64,000 nt of DNA from Alphaproteobacteria bacterium (GTDB taxonomy: Bacteria; Pseudomonadota; Alphaproteobacteria; Reyranellales; Reyranellaceae), in the NCBI GenBank assembly GCA_016869975.1, contig VGCZ01000010.1, positions 61,868 to 125,867 of the forward strand, in the 5' to 3' direction. Each line of letters begins with the position of its first letter. The first letter of the stretch is position 1. The notes beneath the pieces are model-generated. The model did no database searches. It had not been told where the DNA came from and saw nothing but the letters and a program-made list of their open reading frames with translations. This document shows positions 39,528 through 48,306 of the stretch, piece by piece. A program made the position numbers and the translations under genes.

Positions 39528-39763
39528 GGCGGGGCTCGTCGGACGGAAATCTCGGGGAACGTCGCGGCGCGGCTAGGGCGCAGGACGGTGGGAACAGCGC
39601 AATACCCGGCCGCCGGTCAGCGGACCGGGCCGATAATTCGCTCCCCGAAAGCGGCGGGAACCGCCCTGTCGCGACGGTGTTGCATCGCGGCGAACATAAG
39701 GAGGGGGGTGCGGGGGGTCAAGGCGAGCGCCGATCGGCCGCCGCCCCTTGAGAAGCCCCGCTC

Positions 39764-39796
39764 GCTCCGCGACGGACGAGCCTGCCGTCGCGGAGC
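39764..39796 (-). terminator. Perfect 12-bp stem hairpin, probable terminator
   Basis: GCTCCGCGACGG (39764-39775) and CCGTCGCGGAGC (39785-39796) are exact reverse complements around a 9-base loop. The hairpin lies about 15 bases after the stop codon of the repeat-containing lipoprotein gene and upstream of ileS. No T-run follows it, so a rho-independent mode is not certain; it may also protect the mRNA end. Confidence 0.5.
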
Positions 39797-39811
39797 CCGG
39801 GAACCGACGGG

Positions 39812-40207
39812 TTAACGGAACCAGCCGCGGCCACGGTCCGGATCGCGGTAGTCGGGAATCCCGTCGCGGTCGCGGTCGCGCTGCTTGTAGTCGGCTATGC
39901 CATCGCGATTGCGGTCGCGCTGCTTCCAATCGGGAATCCCGTCGCGGTTGCGGTCGGCACCGCGGTGGTGGTGATGGGGCGGCGGGCTGTTGTAGACATA
40001 GACCGGCCGCGGGGGCGCGTTGTAGACGGGCGCTGGCGAAGAGTAGTACGGCTGGCTATAGCCGCCGTAACCGCCGCCATAGCCACCGCTATAGCCGCTG
40101 TTGTATCCGCCGTATCCGCTGGAGTACGGCGCGTAGCCAGAGTCGTACGGAACGCACGCAGCGAGCCCGCCAACGGCGAGAGCGGCGGCAGCGATCTGAC
40201 GGAGCAT
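39812..40207 (-). CDS. Small lipoprotein with Tyr/Gly-rich region and DxNxDGxxD-like repeats
   Basis: A 131-residue protein. The lipobox LAAC has Cys18. Residues 20-58 are rich in Tyr, Gly and Ser (YGGYNSGYSGGY type). After HHHH at residues 78-81 come three repeats of about 12 residues (DRNRDGIPDW, DRNRDGIADY, DRDRDGIPDY), which look like the calcium loops of EF-hand or thrombospondin type 3 repeats. An outer-membrane-anchored, calcium-responsive protein is an inference; no function is known. It sits between the EEP gene and ileS, where related genomes usually have none. Confidence 0.75.
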   Translation of the reverse strand: MLRQIAAAALAVGGLAACVPYDSGYAPYSSGYGGYNSGYSGGYGGGYGGYSQPYYSSPAPVYNAPPRPVYVYNSPPPHHHHRGADRNRDGIPDWKQRDRNRDGIADYKQRDRDRDGIPDYRDPDRGRGWFR

Positions 40208-40341
40208 TGGTTTCCTCACTGGGCCAAGCCATCCGGCTTCCGGGTCCGGACCGAGGCTGGCCTTACCCGCTATCAAGCGAGTTTCTCATGGCAGCCTATC
40301 GGAGGGAATCCGGCGGAATAAGGGCAAGTGGTATCCGGCCG

Positions 40342-41289
40342 TTACAGGCAGTCGACCGTCGCGATGACCGGGCGGTGGTCGGACCCGATGTCGGGACCGA
40401 CGCGCCGGTCGATGACGCGACAGTCGGTGGCGGCCAGCACATGGTCGATCGGAATGCCCATCCAATTCGGCGCATAGGCCGTCCACGTCGGGCGCCAGAA
40501 GCCCGGCGCGTGGCGCAGTGGCGACTCGCGGACCAGCCGGCGCATCGAGCGATTCCACGGCGTGGCGTTGAAGTCGCCAGCGACGATCAGGGGATGGCGC
40601 GTGCGCCACGCGAAACGCGCGATGTCGTCGAACATCGTGTCGCGCGCCTTTTGCCAAGCCGGATGGATCGGCACCGAGGCGTGCAGCGCCATCAGGTCGA
40701 TGCGGCGATGCCCGACCGACAGCCTCGCCATGGCCAGCGTGCCGTGCTGGCGGATGCCGGCCAGCTCGGCCATCTCGAAGGGATACCGTGACAGGATGGC
40801 CAAGTCGTCGCCGTGTCCCGGCAGACGGCGATACGGAAGCAGCGGGTCGAGCTTGTCGAGTTCCGCCGCCCAGCGCCGGGTGGTCTCCTGTGTGACGACG
40901 ATGTCCGGCGCCTCGGCGTGCAGCCAGTCTCGAAAGCGCTGGTGCTGAGTGTTGCTCCACAGCAGGTTGGTCGTGACGACCGTCAGCCGGATCCCGCCAC
41001 GCGCTTCCTGCGGTGGCGGCGTCGCCGCCCGCACCGTCCTGATGATCGTCGCGCTGTTGGCGACGACGCAGGCGACGAAAATCGCGACCAAGGCGGTGCG
41101 CCAGCTACCCCGCACGGTAAGGCCCAGCGGTAGGCACATCGCCGCCGCCACAAGCAGGTGTGGGCGAAAGCTTTCGATTAGATCCGCGATCCACGCGTCG
41201 GAGCGGAAGATGGCCGTCGCGCTCAACGTGGCCAGTCCGAGCGCCGCCAATAGCACGCAGACGGTCCAGGTTTTGCGCCAGAGTTTCAT
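40342..41289 (-). CDS. Endonuclease/exonuclease/phosphatase family protein, membrane-anchored
   Basis: A 315-residue protein with three hydrophobic segments in the first 85 residues, then an EEP domain. Catalytic-type motifs are LTVVTTNLLW, VVTQETTRRW (Glu), VAGDFNATPWN and IGSDHRPVIATV. The family contains DNases, sphingomyelinases and phosphoesterases, and this membrane-anchored form is common in proteobacteria without a known substrate. The domain probably faces the periplasm. Confidence 0.85.
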   Translation of the reverse strand: MKLWRKTWTVCVLLAALGLATLSATAIFRSDAWIADLIESFRPHLLVAAAMCLPLGLTVRGSWRTALVAIFVACVVANSATIIRTVRAATPPPQEARGGIRLTVVTTNLLWSNTQHQRFRDWLHAEAPDIVVTQETTRRWAAELDKLDPLLPYRRLPGHGDDLAILSRYPFEMAELAGIRQHGTLAMARLSVGHRRIDLMALHASVPIHPAWQKARDTMFDDIARFAWRTRHPLIVAGDFNATPWNRSMRRLVRESPLRHAPGFWRPTWTAYAPNWMGIPIDHVLAATDCRVIDRRVGPDIGSDHRPVIATVDCL

Positions 41290-41355
41290 GGCGCCGATGC
41301 TGACGCGCGGTGGCGTCGTGGCGATGACTGATTCCAGCGGATTTCGTGCAGGCCA

Positions 41356-42303
41356 TCAGCCGGCCCGCAGGATCTCCCGCGCGGCGTCGCGATCGGCGGC
41401 GATCTGGCTCTTCAGTGCGTCCAGCCCGGCGAACTTCATCTCCGGCCGGATGAAGTCGACTAGGGCGACGCGCACGGCGCGCCCGTAGAGATCGCCGTCG
41501 TAGTCCAGCACATGGACTTCGAAATTCTCCCTGAGCTTGCCGAAGGTCGGGCGCCGGCCAAGATTGGCCACGCCGTCGCGCCACGCCCACGCACCGTTCT
41601 CCTCGATGGCCGCGCGCACAGCGTAGACGCCGAAGCGTGGACGCAGGTATTCGCCCAACGCGACGTTGGCGGTGGGAAAGCCGATGGTGCGGCCGCGCTG
41701 GTCGCCCTGCTCGACCATGCCCTCGATCTCCCAGGAATGGCCCAGCAGGTCGGCCGCCTCGCGCACCATGCCGGCGCGCAGCGCCTCGCGGATACGCGTC
41801 GAGGAGTAGATCTCGCCCTCGCGCATGACCGGCGGCACCACGGTCACGGCGAAACCGCGCTCGGCGCCCATGCGCTGCAGCATGTCGACATTGCCGGAGC
41901 GGCGCGCGCCGAAGGTGAAGTCGTAGCCGCACACGACGTGACGCGCGCGCAGGCCGGCGACGAGGATGCCGTCGACGAAGTCCTCGGCAGCGACGGCGGC
42001 GAAGGCGGGATCGAAACGCTGCGCCAGCACCGCCTGTACGCCGAAACGCGCCAGCAACCGCGCCTTGGCCTGGGGCGAGGTCAGGCGAAAGGGCGCCGTG
42101 TCCTTGACGAAGAAGGTGCGCGGATGCGGCTCGAAGGTCAGCGCCACGACCGGCGCGTCCTTCGCCTTGGCGGCTTCGGCCGCCTGGCCGATCAGCACCT
42201 GATGGCCGCGATGCACGCCGTCGAAATTACCCAGCGGCACGACCGCGCCGTGCCAAGGCACGGTCACGTCGAGCCAGTCGTCGAAGACGGGAATGCCGCT
42301 CAT
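41356..42303 (-). CDS. ribF: Bifunctional riboflavin kinase/FMN adenylyltransferase
   Basis: A 315-residue enzyme that makes FMN and FAD. The N-terminal nucleotidyltransferase domain has PLGNFDGVHRGHQVLI and SSTRIREALRAGMV; the C-terminal kinase domain has GRTIGFPTANVAL, RPTFG and the end FIRPEMKFAGLDALKSQI. All elements are in place. A MaoC-type gene ends 10 bases upstream on the same strand. Confidence 0.96.
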   Translation of the reverse strand: MSGIPVFDDWLDVTVPWHGAVVPLGNFDGVHRGHQVLIGQAAEAAKAKDAPVVALTFEPHPRTFFVKDTAPFRLTSPQAKARLLARFGVQAVLAQRFDPAFAAVAAEDFVDGILVAGLRARHVVCGYDFTFGARRSGNVDMLQRMGAERGFAVTVVPPVMREGEIYSSTRIREALRAGMVREAADLLGHSWEIEGMVEQGDQRGRTIGFPTANVALGEYLRPRFGVYAVRAAIEENGAWAWRDGVANLGRRPTFGKLRENFEVHVLDYDGDLYGRAVRVALVDFIRPEMKFAGLDALKSQIAADRDAAREILRAG

Positions 42304-42313
42304 CCGTCGCGTC

Positions 42314-42760
42314 TCAAACAGATTTCGGTCGCGTCGGCACGAGGATCACCGCCTCGCCGTCGAGCACCACCTTATCGCCGCACAGGCATTCGGTCTTGAG
42401 CTTGATGCGCTTGCGCTCCGGCACGATCTCGATGATCTCGCAGCGCGCGGTCACCGTGTCGCCGATCTTCACCGGCGCCTTGAAGTTCAGCGACTGCGAG
42501 ACGTAGATCGAGCCCGGCCCGGGCAGCCTGGTGCCGACCACGGTCGAGATGAAGGACGCGCTCAGCATGCCGTGCGCGATGCGCTCGCCGAAGCGTGACG
42601 CTTTGGCGAAATCGGCGTGCAGATGGATCGGGTTGGTGTCCCCTGATACGCCAGCGAAGGCCATGATGTCGGCCTCGGTGACGGTCTTGCCGAACACCGC
42701 CGTCATGCCGACCGAGAGATCCTCGAGATAGTAGCCGTACATCGGCTGCAGCACGTTCAT
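42314..42760 (-). CDS. MaoC-family dehydratase
   Basis: A 148-residue single-hotdog protein. The hydratase motif is complete: FAGVSGDTNPIHLHADFAKAS with the catalytic Asp and His, then FGERIAHGMLSASFIS. Such R-specific enoyl-CoA hydratases act in fatty-acid or polyhydroxyalkanoate metabolism. It starts 12 bases after the amidase gene and ends 10 before ribF, so the three probably share a transcript. Confidence 0.88.
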   Translation of the reverse strand: MNVLQPMYGYYLEDLSVGMTAVFGKTVTEADIMAFAGVSGDTNPIHLHADFAKASRFGERIAHGMLSASFISTVVGTRLPGPGSIYVSQSLNFKAPVKIGDTVTARCEIIEIVPERKRIKLKTECLCGDKVVLDGEAVILVPTRPKSV

Positions 42761-42774
42761 TGTTGTGTTCGCTC

Positions 42775-44199
42775 CTAGTGACGCACGATCGGATCGATGG
42801 GCAGCCGCTTGGCGATGCCCATGATGTCCTCGAACAGCTTGGCAGCGGAGATCAGCCCGGCCTCGCCGCGCGGCTTGCCGACCAGCATCAGACCCACAGG
42901 CAGGCCCGACCTGGTGAAGCCGCAGGGCATCGACACCGCCGGCAGGCCGGCCATTGTGACGATCGAGGCGCCCAGCACCCAGTCGATGTAGCTCGGCATC
43001 TTGCGGCCGTTGATCTCCTCGACGTAGCGCATCTCCACCGGGAAGGGCGGCACCGGCGCGGCCGGTATGCACATGATGTCGACATCGGCCATGAAGCGCG
43101 CGAAGCGCTGCTGCACGCCCGCCTGCAGAATCAGGCCGCGGCGCAGATCCTCCGACGTGAGCGACAGGCCGTATTCGATGTTCCAGATCACCTCGGGCTT
43201 CAGCAGCTCGCGATGCGCTTGCAGCAGCTTGCCGTTGCCGGCGGCCATGTGATGGCCGCGGAAGATTTGGAAAGACTCGCGCGCGCCTTCTGGATCGGGC
43301 GCCTTCTCCATCACAGTCGCGCCGATCTCCCTGAAGCGTTCGGCGGCGGCACGGCAGATCGCCTCGACCTCGGCGTCGTAGGTGCAGGCGCCGCCGAAGT
43401 CGCCGGCCCAGGCGACGGTCTTGGGTGCCACGGGGTTCGAGGCCGAGCGGGCGTAGGGCACCGACGGGGCCGGATACGACAGTGGGTCGAGCGGGTGATG
43501 CTTGGCCGTGGCATCGAGCATCAGGGCCACGTCGGCGACGCAACGCCCCATCGGGCCGTTCTGCGAGAAGGTGTTGAGTGGCAGGACGCCCGGCCCCGAG
43601 GCGACGCGGCCCGGGCTGGGGCGGAAGCCGACGATCGAGCAGAAGCTCGCGGGCGTGCGCAGGCTGCCGCCGAGGTCGGAGCCGGTGGCCAGCCACACCT
43701 GGCCCGAGGCCAGTGCCACCGCCGCGCCGCCGGAGGAGCCGGCGCAGGTCATGCGCGTGTCCCAGGGATTGCGGGTGATGCCGAAGACCTCGTTGAAGGT
43801 CTGCGCGCCGGCGCCGAATTCCGGCGTGTTGGTCTTGCCGACCACCAGGCCGCCCAGCGCCTCGAGATGCTGGACCGAGATGCAGCTGCGCTGCGCGACG
43901 TTGTCCTTGTGCACGCGGCAGCCGAAGGTGGTGATCACGCCCTCGACGTCGCTGAGGTCCTTGACGCCGAAGGGCAGGCCGCCCAGCCAGCCCGGTGTCT
44001 CGGGGTCGGGCAGCTTCAGCGTCTTCGCACGGGCGCGGGCGCGGTCGAAGGTGCGGATCACCATGGCGTTGACCGCGCTGTCGGTCTCGGCGATGCGCGC
44101 CTCGGCGGCGTCGATCAGCTCGAGCGGCGAGACCTTCTTCTTTCTCAAGAGATCGACCGTCTCGACCGCGCTCAGGCGGCAGAGCGATGTGTCGGCCAT
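42775..44199 (-). CDS. Amidase signature family enzyme
   Basis: A 474-residue amidase. The Ser-cisSer-Lys machinery is visible: Lys in PFGVKDLSDVEGV, the Gly/Ser-rich signature TCAGSSGGAAVALASGQVW and the nucleophile region GSDLGGSLRTPASFCSIVG. Members hydrolyse many amides; it is not GatA, because a GatB/GatC context is absent. The start at 44199 follows GGGGGA; a very long open frame upstream is a shadow of the kinase gene. Confidence 0.88.
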   Translation of the reverse strand: MADTSLCRLSAVETVDLLRKKKVSPLELIDAAEARIAETDSAVNAMVIRTFDRARARAKTLKLPDPETPGWLGGLPFGVKDLSDVEGVITTFGCRVHKDNVAQRSCISVQHLEALGGLVVGKTNTPEFGAGAQTFNEVFGITRNPWDTRMTCAGSSGGAAVALASGQVWLATGSDLGGSLRTPASFCSIVGFRPSPGRVASGPGVLPLNTFSQNGPMGRCVADVALMLDATAKHHPLDPLSYPAPSVPYARSASNPVAPKTVAWAGDFGGACTYDAEVEAICRAAAERFREIGATVMEKAPDPEGARESFQIFRGHHMAAGNGKLLQAHRELLKPEVIWNIEYGLSLTSEDLRRGLILQAGVQQRFARFMADVDIMCIPAAPVPPFPVEMRYVEEINGRKMPSYIDWVLGASIVTMAGLPAVSMPCGFTRSGLPVGLMLVGKPRGEAGLISAAKLFEDIMGIAKRLPIDPIVRH

Positions 44200-44361
44200 A
44201 CGCACAATCCCCCGTTTCTCGCTGGCGCGGGCATAGCACGCAGCGGGATCGCAGGAAAACCGCCGTAGCCGCGCGGCGGAACGCCGATCTGGCGTTGGCA
44301 TCGTCGCTCGTGCTGGTATGAATGACCGTTCATGCCGAGCGGCCAAGACGGGGAAACGCGA

Positions 44362-45393
44362 ATGGACGGCGCACGCGAAGGCGACGCGCGCAGCGAGTTG
44401 GCAAGCGGGCTGGCCAAGGCCTGCTCGCGCCATTTCGGCCGTCCGGTGCGGATCGCCGGGCTGTTCCGCCATTCCGGCGGCGCCTCGCGCCAGACCTGGG
44501 GCTTCGACGCGATTTTCGGCGATGGCGCGGTCGAGAAGCTGGTGCTGCGCCGCGACCCGCCGCGCGCCGCCGACGCGCCGCCGCAGAATTTCGAGAACAG
44601 CCTGGCGATCGATCGCGCCACCGAATTCGCCGTGATGCGCGCCGCCGGCCAGCACGGCGTGCCGGCGCCGTCGATGCTGTTCATCGCCAGACCCGACGAC
44701 GGCGTCGGCGACGGCTACGTGATGAAGAGCGTGGACGGCACGGCGATCGCCCGCGAGCTGTTGCGCGCGCCGCGCTTCGAGCACGCGCGCCAGCGCATCC
44801 CCGGCCAGCTCGGCGCGATCCTGGCGAAGCTGCACGCCGTGCCACTGAGCGCGTTGCCGCGGTTGAACATCGGCGGCGCCGAGAGCGTGATCGCCACCAT
44901 GCGCCGCGCGCTCGACACCACGCGCGAGCCGCATCCGGTGTTCGAGCTGGCCTTGACCTGGCTGGAGCGGCGCATGCCGCCGATGCCGGCGACACCAAGT
45001 TTCGTGCATGGCGATTTCCGCACCGGCAACTATCTCGCCGACGAAAGCGGCGTCACCGCGATCCTCGATTGGGAGATCGCCCATCTCGGTGATCCGCTCG
45101 AAGATCTCGGCTGGCTTTGCGTGAAGTCCTGGCGCTTCGGCGCGGTCGATAAGCCAGCCGGCGGCTTCGGCTCGCGCGAGGAGTTGTGGGACGCCTACGA
45201 GGCGGCCGGCGGGGCGAAGATCAACCGCGACCACGCGCGCTGGTGGGAGATCCTCGGTACGGCGCGCTGGGGCGTGATCTGCATGACGCAAGCGTGGAAG
45301 CATCTCTCGGGCGCGGAGGAGTCGATGGAGTTGGCCAGCATCGGGCGGCGCGCGGTCGAGACCGAGGTCGACCTGCTCGAGCTGTTGGGCTGA
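44362..45393 (+). CDS. Aminoglycoside-phosphotransferase (APH)-like kinase family protein
   Basis: A 343-residue protein-kinase-like fold. The catalytic loop is FVHGDFRTGNYL and the metal-binding segment ILDWEIAHLGDPLEDLGWL. This variety is close to the kinase domain of ACAD10/ACAD11 proteins, which phosphorylate 4-hydroxyacyl-CoAs; antibiotic resistance is unlikely. A longer start at 44332 exists, but GGGGA precedes 44362. It is followed after 5 bases by a DUF6285 gene, its usual partner. Confidence 0.82.
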   Translation: MDGAREGDARSELASGLAKACSRHFGRPVRIAGLFRHSGGASRQTWGFDAIFGDGAVEKLVLRRDPPRAADAPPQNFENSLAIDRATEFAVMRAAGQHGVPAPSMLFIARPDDGVGDGYVMKSVDGTAIARELLRAPRFEHARQRIPGQLGAILAKLHAVPLSALPRLNIGGAESVIATMRRALDTTREPHPVFELALTWLERRMPPMPATPSFVHGDFRTGNYLADESGVTAILDWEIAHLGDPLEDLGWLCVKSWRFGAVDKPAGGFGSREELWDAYEAAGGAKINRDHARWWEILGTARWGVICMTQAWKHLSGAEESMELASIGRRAVETEVDLLELLG

Positions 45394-45398
45394 TCGCC

Positions 45399-45758
45399 AT
45401 GGCCCAGGATCGCCCCACCGCGCCCGAACTGCTCGACGCCATTTCAGGGTTCCTGCGCAACGAGGCGCTGCCGGCGCTGGAAGGTCTCGACGCGCGGCTG
45501 GCCTTCCAGGTGAAAGTGGCGCTGAACTCGCTCGCTATCCTGAGCCGCGAGTGGCAGCGCGGCCCGCAGGCCGACGCCGCCGAGCTGCAGCGACTCAAGG
45601 CGCTGCTCGGTCGCGACGGCGATCTGCCGACGCTCAACGCCGAGCTTTGCCGGCAGTTGCGCGCCGGCGAACGCGACGAGCGCAACGCGGCGCTGATGGA
45701 TCACCTGCGTGCGACCATCGCCGAGAAGATCGCCATCGCCAATCCGCGCTGGCGCTAA
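45399..45758 (+). CDS. DUF6285-like protein
   Basis: A 119-residue helical protein (PTAPELLDAISGFLRNEALP, RLAFQVKVALNSLAILSRE, ending KIAIANPRW). This matches the small family that sits next to APH-like kinases and acyl-CoA dehydrogenases; its function is unknown, possibly an accessory of the kinase. It begins 5 bases after the kinase gene. The stop interlocks with that of the convergent MFS gene. Confidence 0.75.
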   Translation: MAQDRPTAPELLDAISGFLRNEALPALEGLDARLAFQVKVALNSLAILSREWQRGPQADAAELQRLKALLGRDGDLPTLNAELCRQLRAGERDERNAALMDHLRATIAEKIAIANPRWR

Positions 45759-46921
45759 GTCCCAACAAGGCGCCGGCGCATGACGCCGAACACCGCCAGC
45801 AGCGGCAGCGCGGCGAGCAGCAGGGCGGCGCCGGTGTAGAGCGGCGCCTCGGGCCGGTGCAGCAGGTCGGCCATCCAGCCACCCAACGCCGGCGTCGCGG
45901 CGAAGCCGATATAGAGCCAGGTGAAGAACACGCCCAGGCCTGGACCGCGAGTCTGCGGGCGCAGCACCTGGCCGGGCATCGCCGAGATCAGGCCGGCGGG
46001 AATGCCGCCGACAAAACCGGCAATCACCAGCATGATCGAGGGGTTGGTGAAGGGCGCCGCCACGAGCAGCGCCGCCCACAGAACGGCGGCGGCGGCGATC
46101 AACCGGTCGGGATTTCCCAGGCGGCGGGTGAAAAGCCCGCCGGCCATCACGCCGGCCACGCTCGCCATCGTGGTCGCGCTGGCGAAGTAGCCGGCGGTGT
46201 GCGGCGTCAGCCCGATGCTGGCGAGATAGACCGGGGTGAAGCCGGCGAGAATCATGTAGCAGCCGTTGTAGGCGGCCCAGATCATGCCGGCGACGATCAT
46301 CGCCGCCAGTTCGCCGCGCGACAGCCGCGTCGAAGGCGCGTCGGCGCCGCGCTGGGCCCGGTCGTTGGGATGGCGACGGTAGGGCAGGATCAGCGCCAGG
46401 AAGCCCAGCGTGGCGGCGATGGCGCCGGCGATGAACGCGGCGCGCCAGCTCGCCGCCTCGGCGAGCGCCGGGAACAGCGCCTGGCCCAGCGCCATGCCCA
46501 CCGGGAAGCCGTTGAGCATCACCGCCAGCCCCAGCGGCAGATCGCGACCGGCGAACCAGTCTGCGGTCATCTTGGTGGTCAGCACGCCCATCAGCAGCGC
46601 GCCGATACCGGCGATCACCTGCGCTGCCGCCAGCGCGACAAAGCCGTTGGCGAACGCGCCGGTGATGGCGCCGAGCACCATCAGGGCGAGGCCGATCAGC
46701 GCCACGCGCCGATCGCCGAAGCGTTGGCCGAGCAGGCCGGCGGGCACGGCGATGACGATGCCCGGCAGCATGAACAGGCCGATCAACAGGCCGATATCGG
46801 CGAACGAAAGCGACAACTCGCGGCCCAGGGTCGAGGCGGTCGACGGCACGGCCTGCAGCTGCACGCCATAGGCGATTCGGGCCACCAGGATCCAGCTCAG
46901 CGCCCGCCAGCGTTCCGACAC
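45755..46921 (-). CDS. MFS transporter (cyanate/nitrate-type permease-like)
   Basis: A 388-residue membrane protein with twelve predicted segments and the MFS loop motif GLLGQRFGDRRVALIG between segments 2 and 3. The substrate cannot be assigned. The GTG start at 46921 is supported by an AAGGAG site; the ATG further upstream would overrun the control region. It is divergent from an ArsR-type regulator, with a palindrome in the gap, so it is likely under that regulator's control. Confidence 0.85.
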   Translation of the reverse strand: MSERWRALSWILVARIAYGVQLQAVPSTASTLGRELSLSFADIGLLIGLFMLPGIVIAVPAGLLGQRFGDRRVALIGLALMVLGAITGAFANGFVALAAAQVIAGIGALLMGVLTTKMTADWFAGRDLPLGLAVMLNGFPVGMALGQALFPALAEAASWRAAFIAGAIAATLGFLALILPYRRHPNDRAQRGADAPSTRLSRGELAAMIVAGMIWAAYNGCYMILAGFTPVYLASIGLTPHTAGYFASATTMASVAGVMAGGLFTRRLGNPDRLIAAAAVLWAALLVAAPFTNPSIMLVIAGFVGGIPAGLISAMPGQVLRPQTRGPGLGVFFTWLYIGFAATPALGGWMADLLHRPEAPLYTGAALLLAALPLLAVFGVMRRRLVGT

Positions 46922-46947
46922 CCGCGACTCCTTACCCTCGCCGATAG

Positions 46948-46963
46948 TTCGGCGGTCGCCGAA
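46948..46963. promoter_or_regulatory. Palindrome, candidate ArsR operator 1
   Basis: TTCGGCGGTCGCCGAA is a palindrome with perfect 7-base arms and a 2-base centre. It lies 27 bases upstream of the MFS start and in the gap to the divergent ArsR gene. A second copy of the same 16-base layout, 13 of 16 bases identical, is at 47002-47017. The pair fits an ArsR-family dimer site. Confidence 0.55.
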
Positions 46964-47001
46964 ACATAACCGGAAGCGACGGTGTATGCTTGCGGACACA
47001 A

Positions 47002-47017
47002 TTCGGTGGAGGCCGAA
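47002..47017. promoter_or_regulatory. Palindrome, candidate ArsR operator 2 over the ribosome-binding site
   Basis: TTCGGTGGAGGCCGAA has the TTCGG/CCGAA arms of the upstream site and includes the GGTGGAGG ribosome-binding site of the regulator gene. The two sites are 54 bases apart, close to five helical turns, so bound dimers would lie on the same DNA face. This suggests autorepression and control of the MFS gene. Confidence 0.5.
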
Positions 47018-47019
47018 GC

Positions 47020-47748
47020 ATGGTCACGACCAACCGCCTGTCCGAGACTGCCGCCCTGATGGGCGATCCGGCACGCGCCTCGATGCTGCTGGCGCTGATA
47101 GACGGCAAGCCGCGCCCGGCGACCGATCTCGCCGCCCAGGCCCGCGTTACGCCGCAGACCACCAGCGGGCATCTGTCCAAGCTGGTGGCCGCCGGTTTGC
47201 TCGCCGTCGATCAGCAGGGCCGCCATCGCTACTACCGCCTCGCCGACGCCACCGTGGCCGAAGCGCTGGAGGCGGTGATGGCGGTGGCAGCGCGCGCGGC
47301 GCAGACGCCCACCAGGCCGGCGCCGGCCAGCGCGGCGTGGCGGCGCGATTCGCGGCTGCGGCGTTGTCGGACCTGCTACGACCATCTCGCCGGCCAGGTC
47401 GGCATGGCGATCGCCGATTCGCTCTCGCGCAACGGCCACATCGAAGCGGCGCCGGGCAAGGACTGGCTGGTCACCGCGCGCGGCGAGCTGTTCTGCCGCA
47501 AGGTCGGCGTCGACATCGATGGCGCGCGCCGCGTGGCCGAGGCTGGCCGCCGGCATTTTGCGCGCCAGTGCCTGGATTGGAGCGAGCGCCGCCCGCACAT
47601 CGCCGGCGCGCTGGGATCGGCGATCGCCGATCTGTTCTTCAGTCGGGGTTGGGCGCGGCGGCGCAGCGACGGTCGCGCCGTCGACCTGACGCCTGCGGGC
47701 GAGAAAGCGCTGGCGAAAGTGTTCCGCGCCGAGGTGGCGGACGCCTAG
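47020..47748 (+). CDS. ArsR-family winged-helix regulator
   Basis: A 242-residue regulator. Residues 5-75 are an ArsR-type winged helix (ALMGDPARASMLLALIDGK, ATDLAAQARVTPQTTSGHLSKLVAAGLL, then RHRYYRL). The remaining part has a CRTCYDHLAG segment with two Cys, typical of the longer ArsR proteins, and an extra C-terminal helical region; no metal site is certain. It is divergent from the MFS gene and interlocks by 4 bases with the end of a thioesterase gene. Confidence 0.85.
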   Translation: MVTTNRLSETAALMGDPARASMLLALIDGKPRPATDLAAQARVTPQTTSGHLSKLVAAGLLAVDQQGRHRYYRLADATVAEALEAVMAVAARAAQTPTRPAPASAAWRRDSRLRRCRTCYDHLAGQVGMAIADSLSRNGHIEAAPGKDWLVTARGELFCRKVGVDIDGARRVAEAGRRHFARQCLDWSERRPHIAGALGSAIADLFFSRGWARRRSDGRAVDLTPAGEKALAKVFRAEVADA

Positions 47749-48293
47749 GCCGGCGGGCTGTCCGCCGGCCGCGTCTTCTGCATCGCCCACTTGCCCTCGG
47801 ACGGGATCTTCACGATGCAGCTGGCGCGCAGGATCTTGGTGTCGCCGGTGCTCAGCCAGATGTGGGAGAACAGCATCGAGCGCGTGTGGCGCATCAGCTC
47901 GAGACGGCCCTCGACCCAGTCGCCCTCGCGTGCGGGCGCCAGGAAATCGAAGCTCATGTTCACCGTCGGCGCGAACTTGCCCTTGATGCCCGCGACGGTC
48001 ATCGCGCCCATGCCGCCGATCAAATCGGCCACGGTCATCATCATGCCGCCATGGATCGTGCCGGCGGGATTGCACATGTAGGGCTGCACGCGCAGGCCCA
48101 TGACGAAAGCATCGGCCGTGCCTTGCTCGCCCCTGCGGAAATAGAGCGGGCCGATATGGGTGTTGAAGTTGCGCCAGTCGTTGAAGCGCTGGAAGTCGAT
48201 CATCTTGAAGCCCTGCGGCGGATCGACCGGAATGGTGCGGAACTCGCCGCCGAAGCCGGGATGCGCCGGCGGCGCACTCTCTGCGATGCTCAT
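47745..48293 (-). CDS. PaaI-family thioesterase-like hotdog protein
   Basis: A 182-residue hotdog protein. The motif PAGTIHGGMMMTVADLIGGMGA corresponds to the HGG active-site loop of PaaI thioesterases, and NMSFDFLAPAREGDWVEGR follows. It probably hydrolyses an acyl-CoA. The start at 48293 (MSIAES) is preferred to the longer frame. It is followed by a similar gene on the same strand 14 bases upstream, possibly a duplicated pair, though the sequences differ considerably. Confidence 0.85.
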   Translation of the reverse strand: MSIAESAPPAHPGFGGEFRTIPVDPPQGFKMIDFQRFNDWRNFNTHIGPLYFRRGEQGTADAFVMGLRVQPYMCNPAGTIHGGMMMTVADLIGGMGAMTVAGIKGKFAPTVNMSFDFLAPAREGDWVEGRLELMRHTRSMLFSHIWLSTGDTKILRASCIVKIPSEGKWAMQKTRPADSPPA

Positions 48294-48306
48294 GGATCCT
48301 CTGGTG

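Noticed and set aside
44362..45393. Antibiotic resistance kinase
   Set aside because: The sequence and DUF6285 neighbour fit the ACAD10/11-like kinase group, not aminoglycoside kinases.
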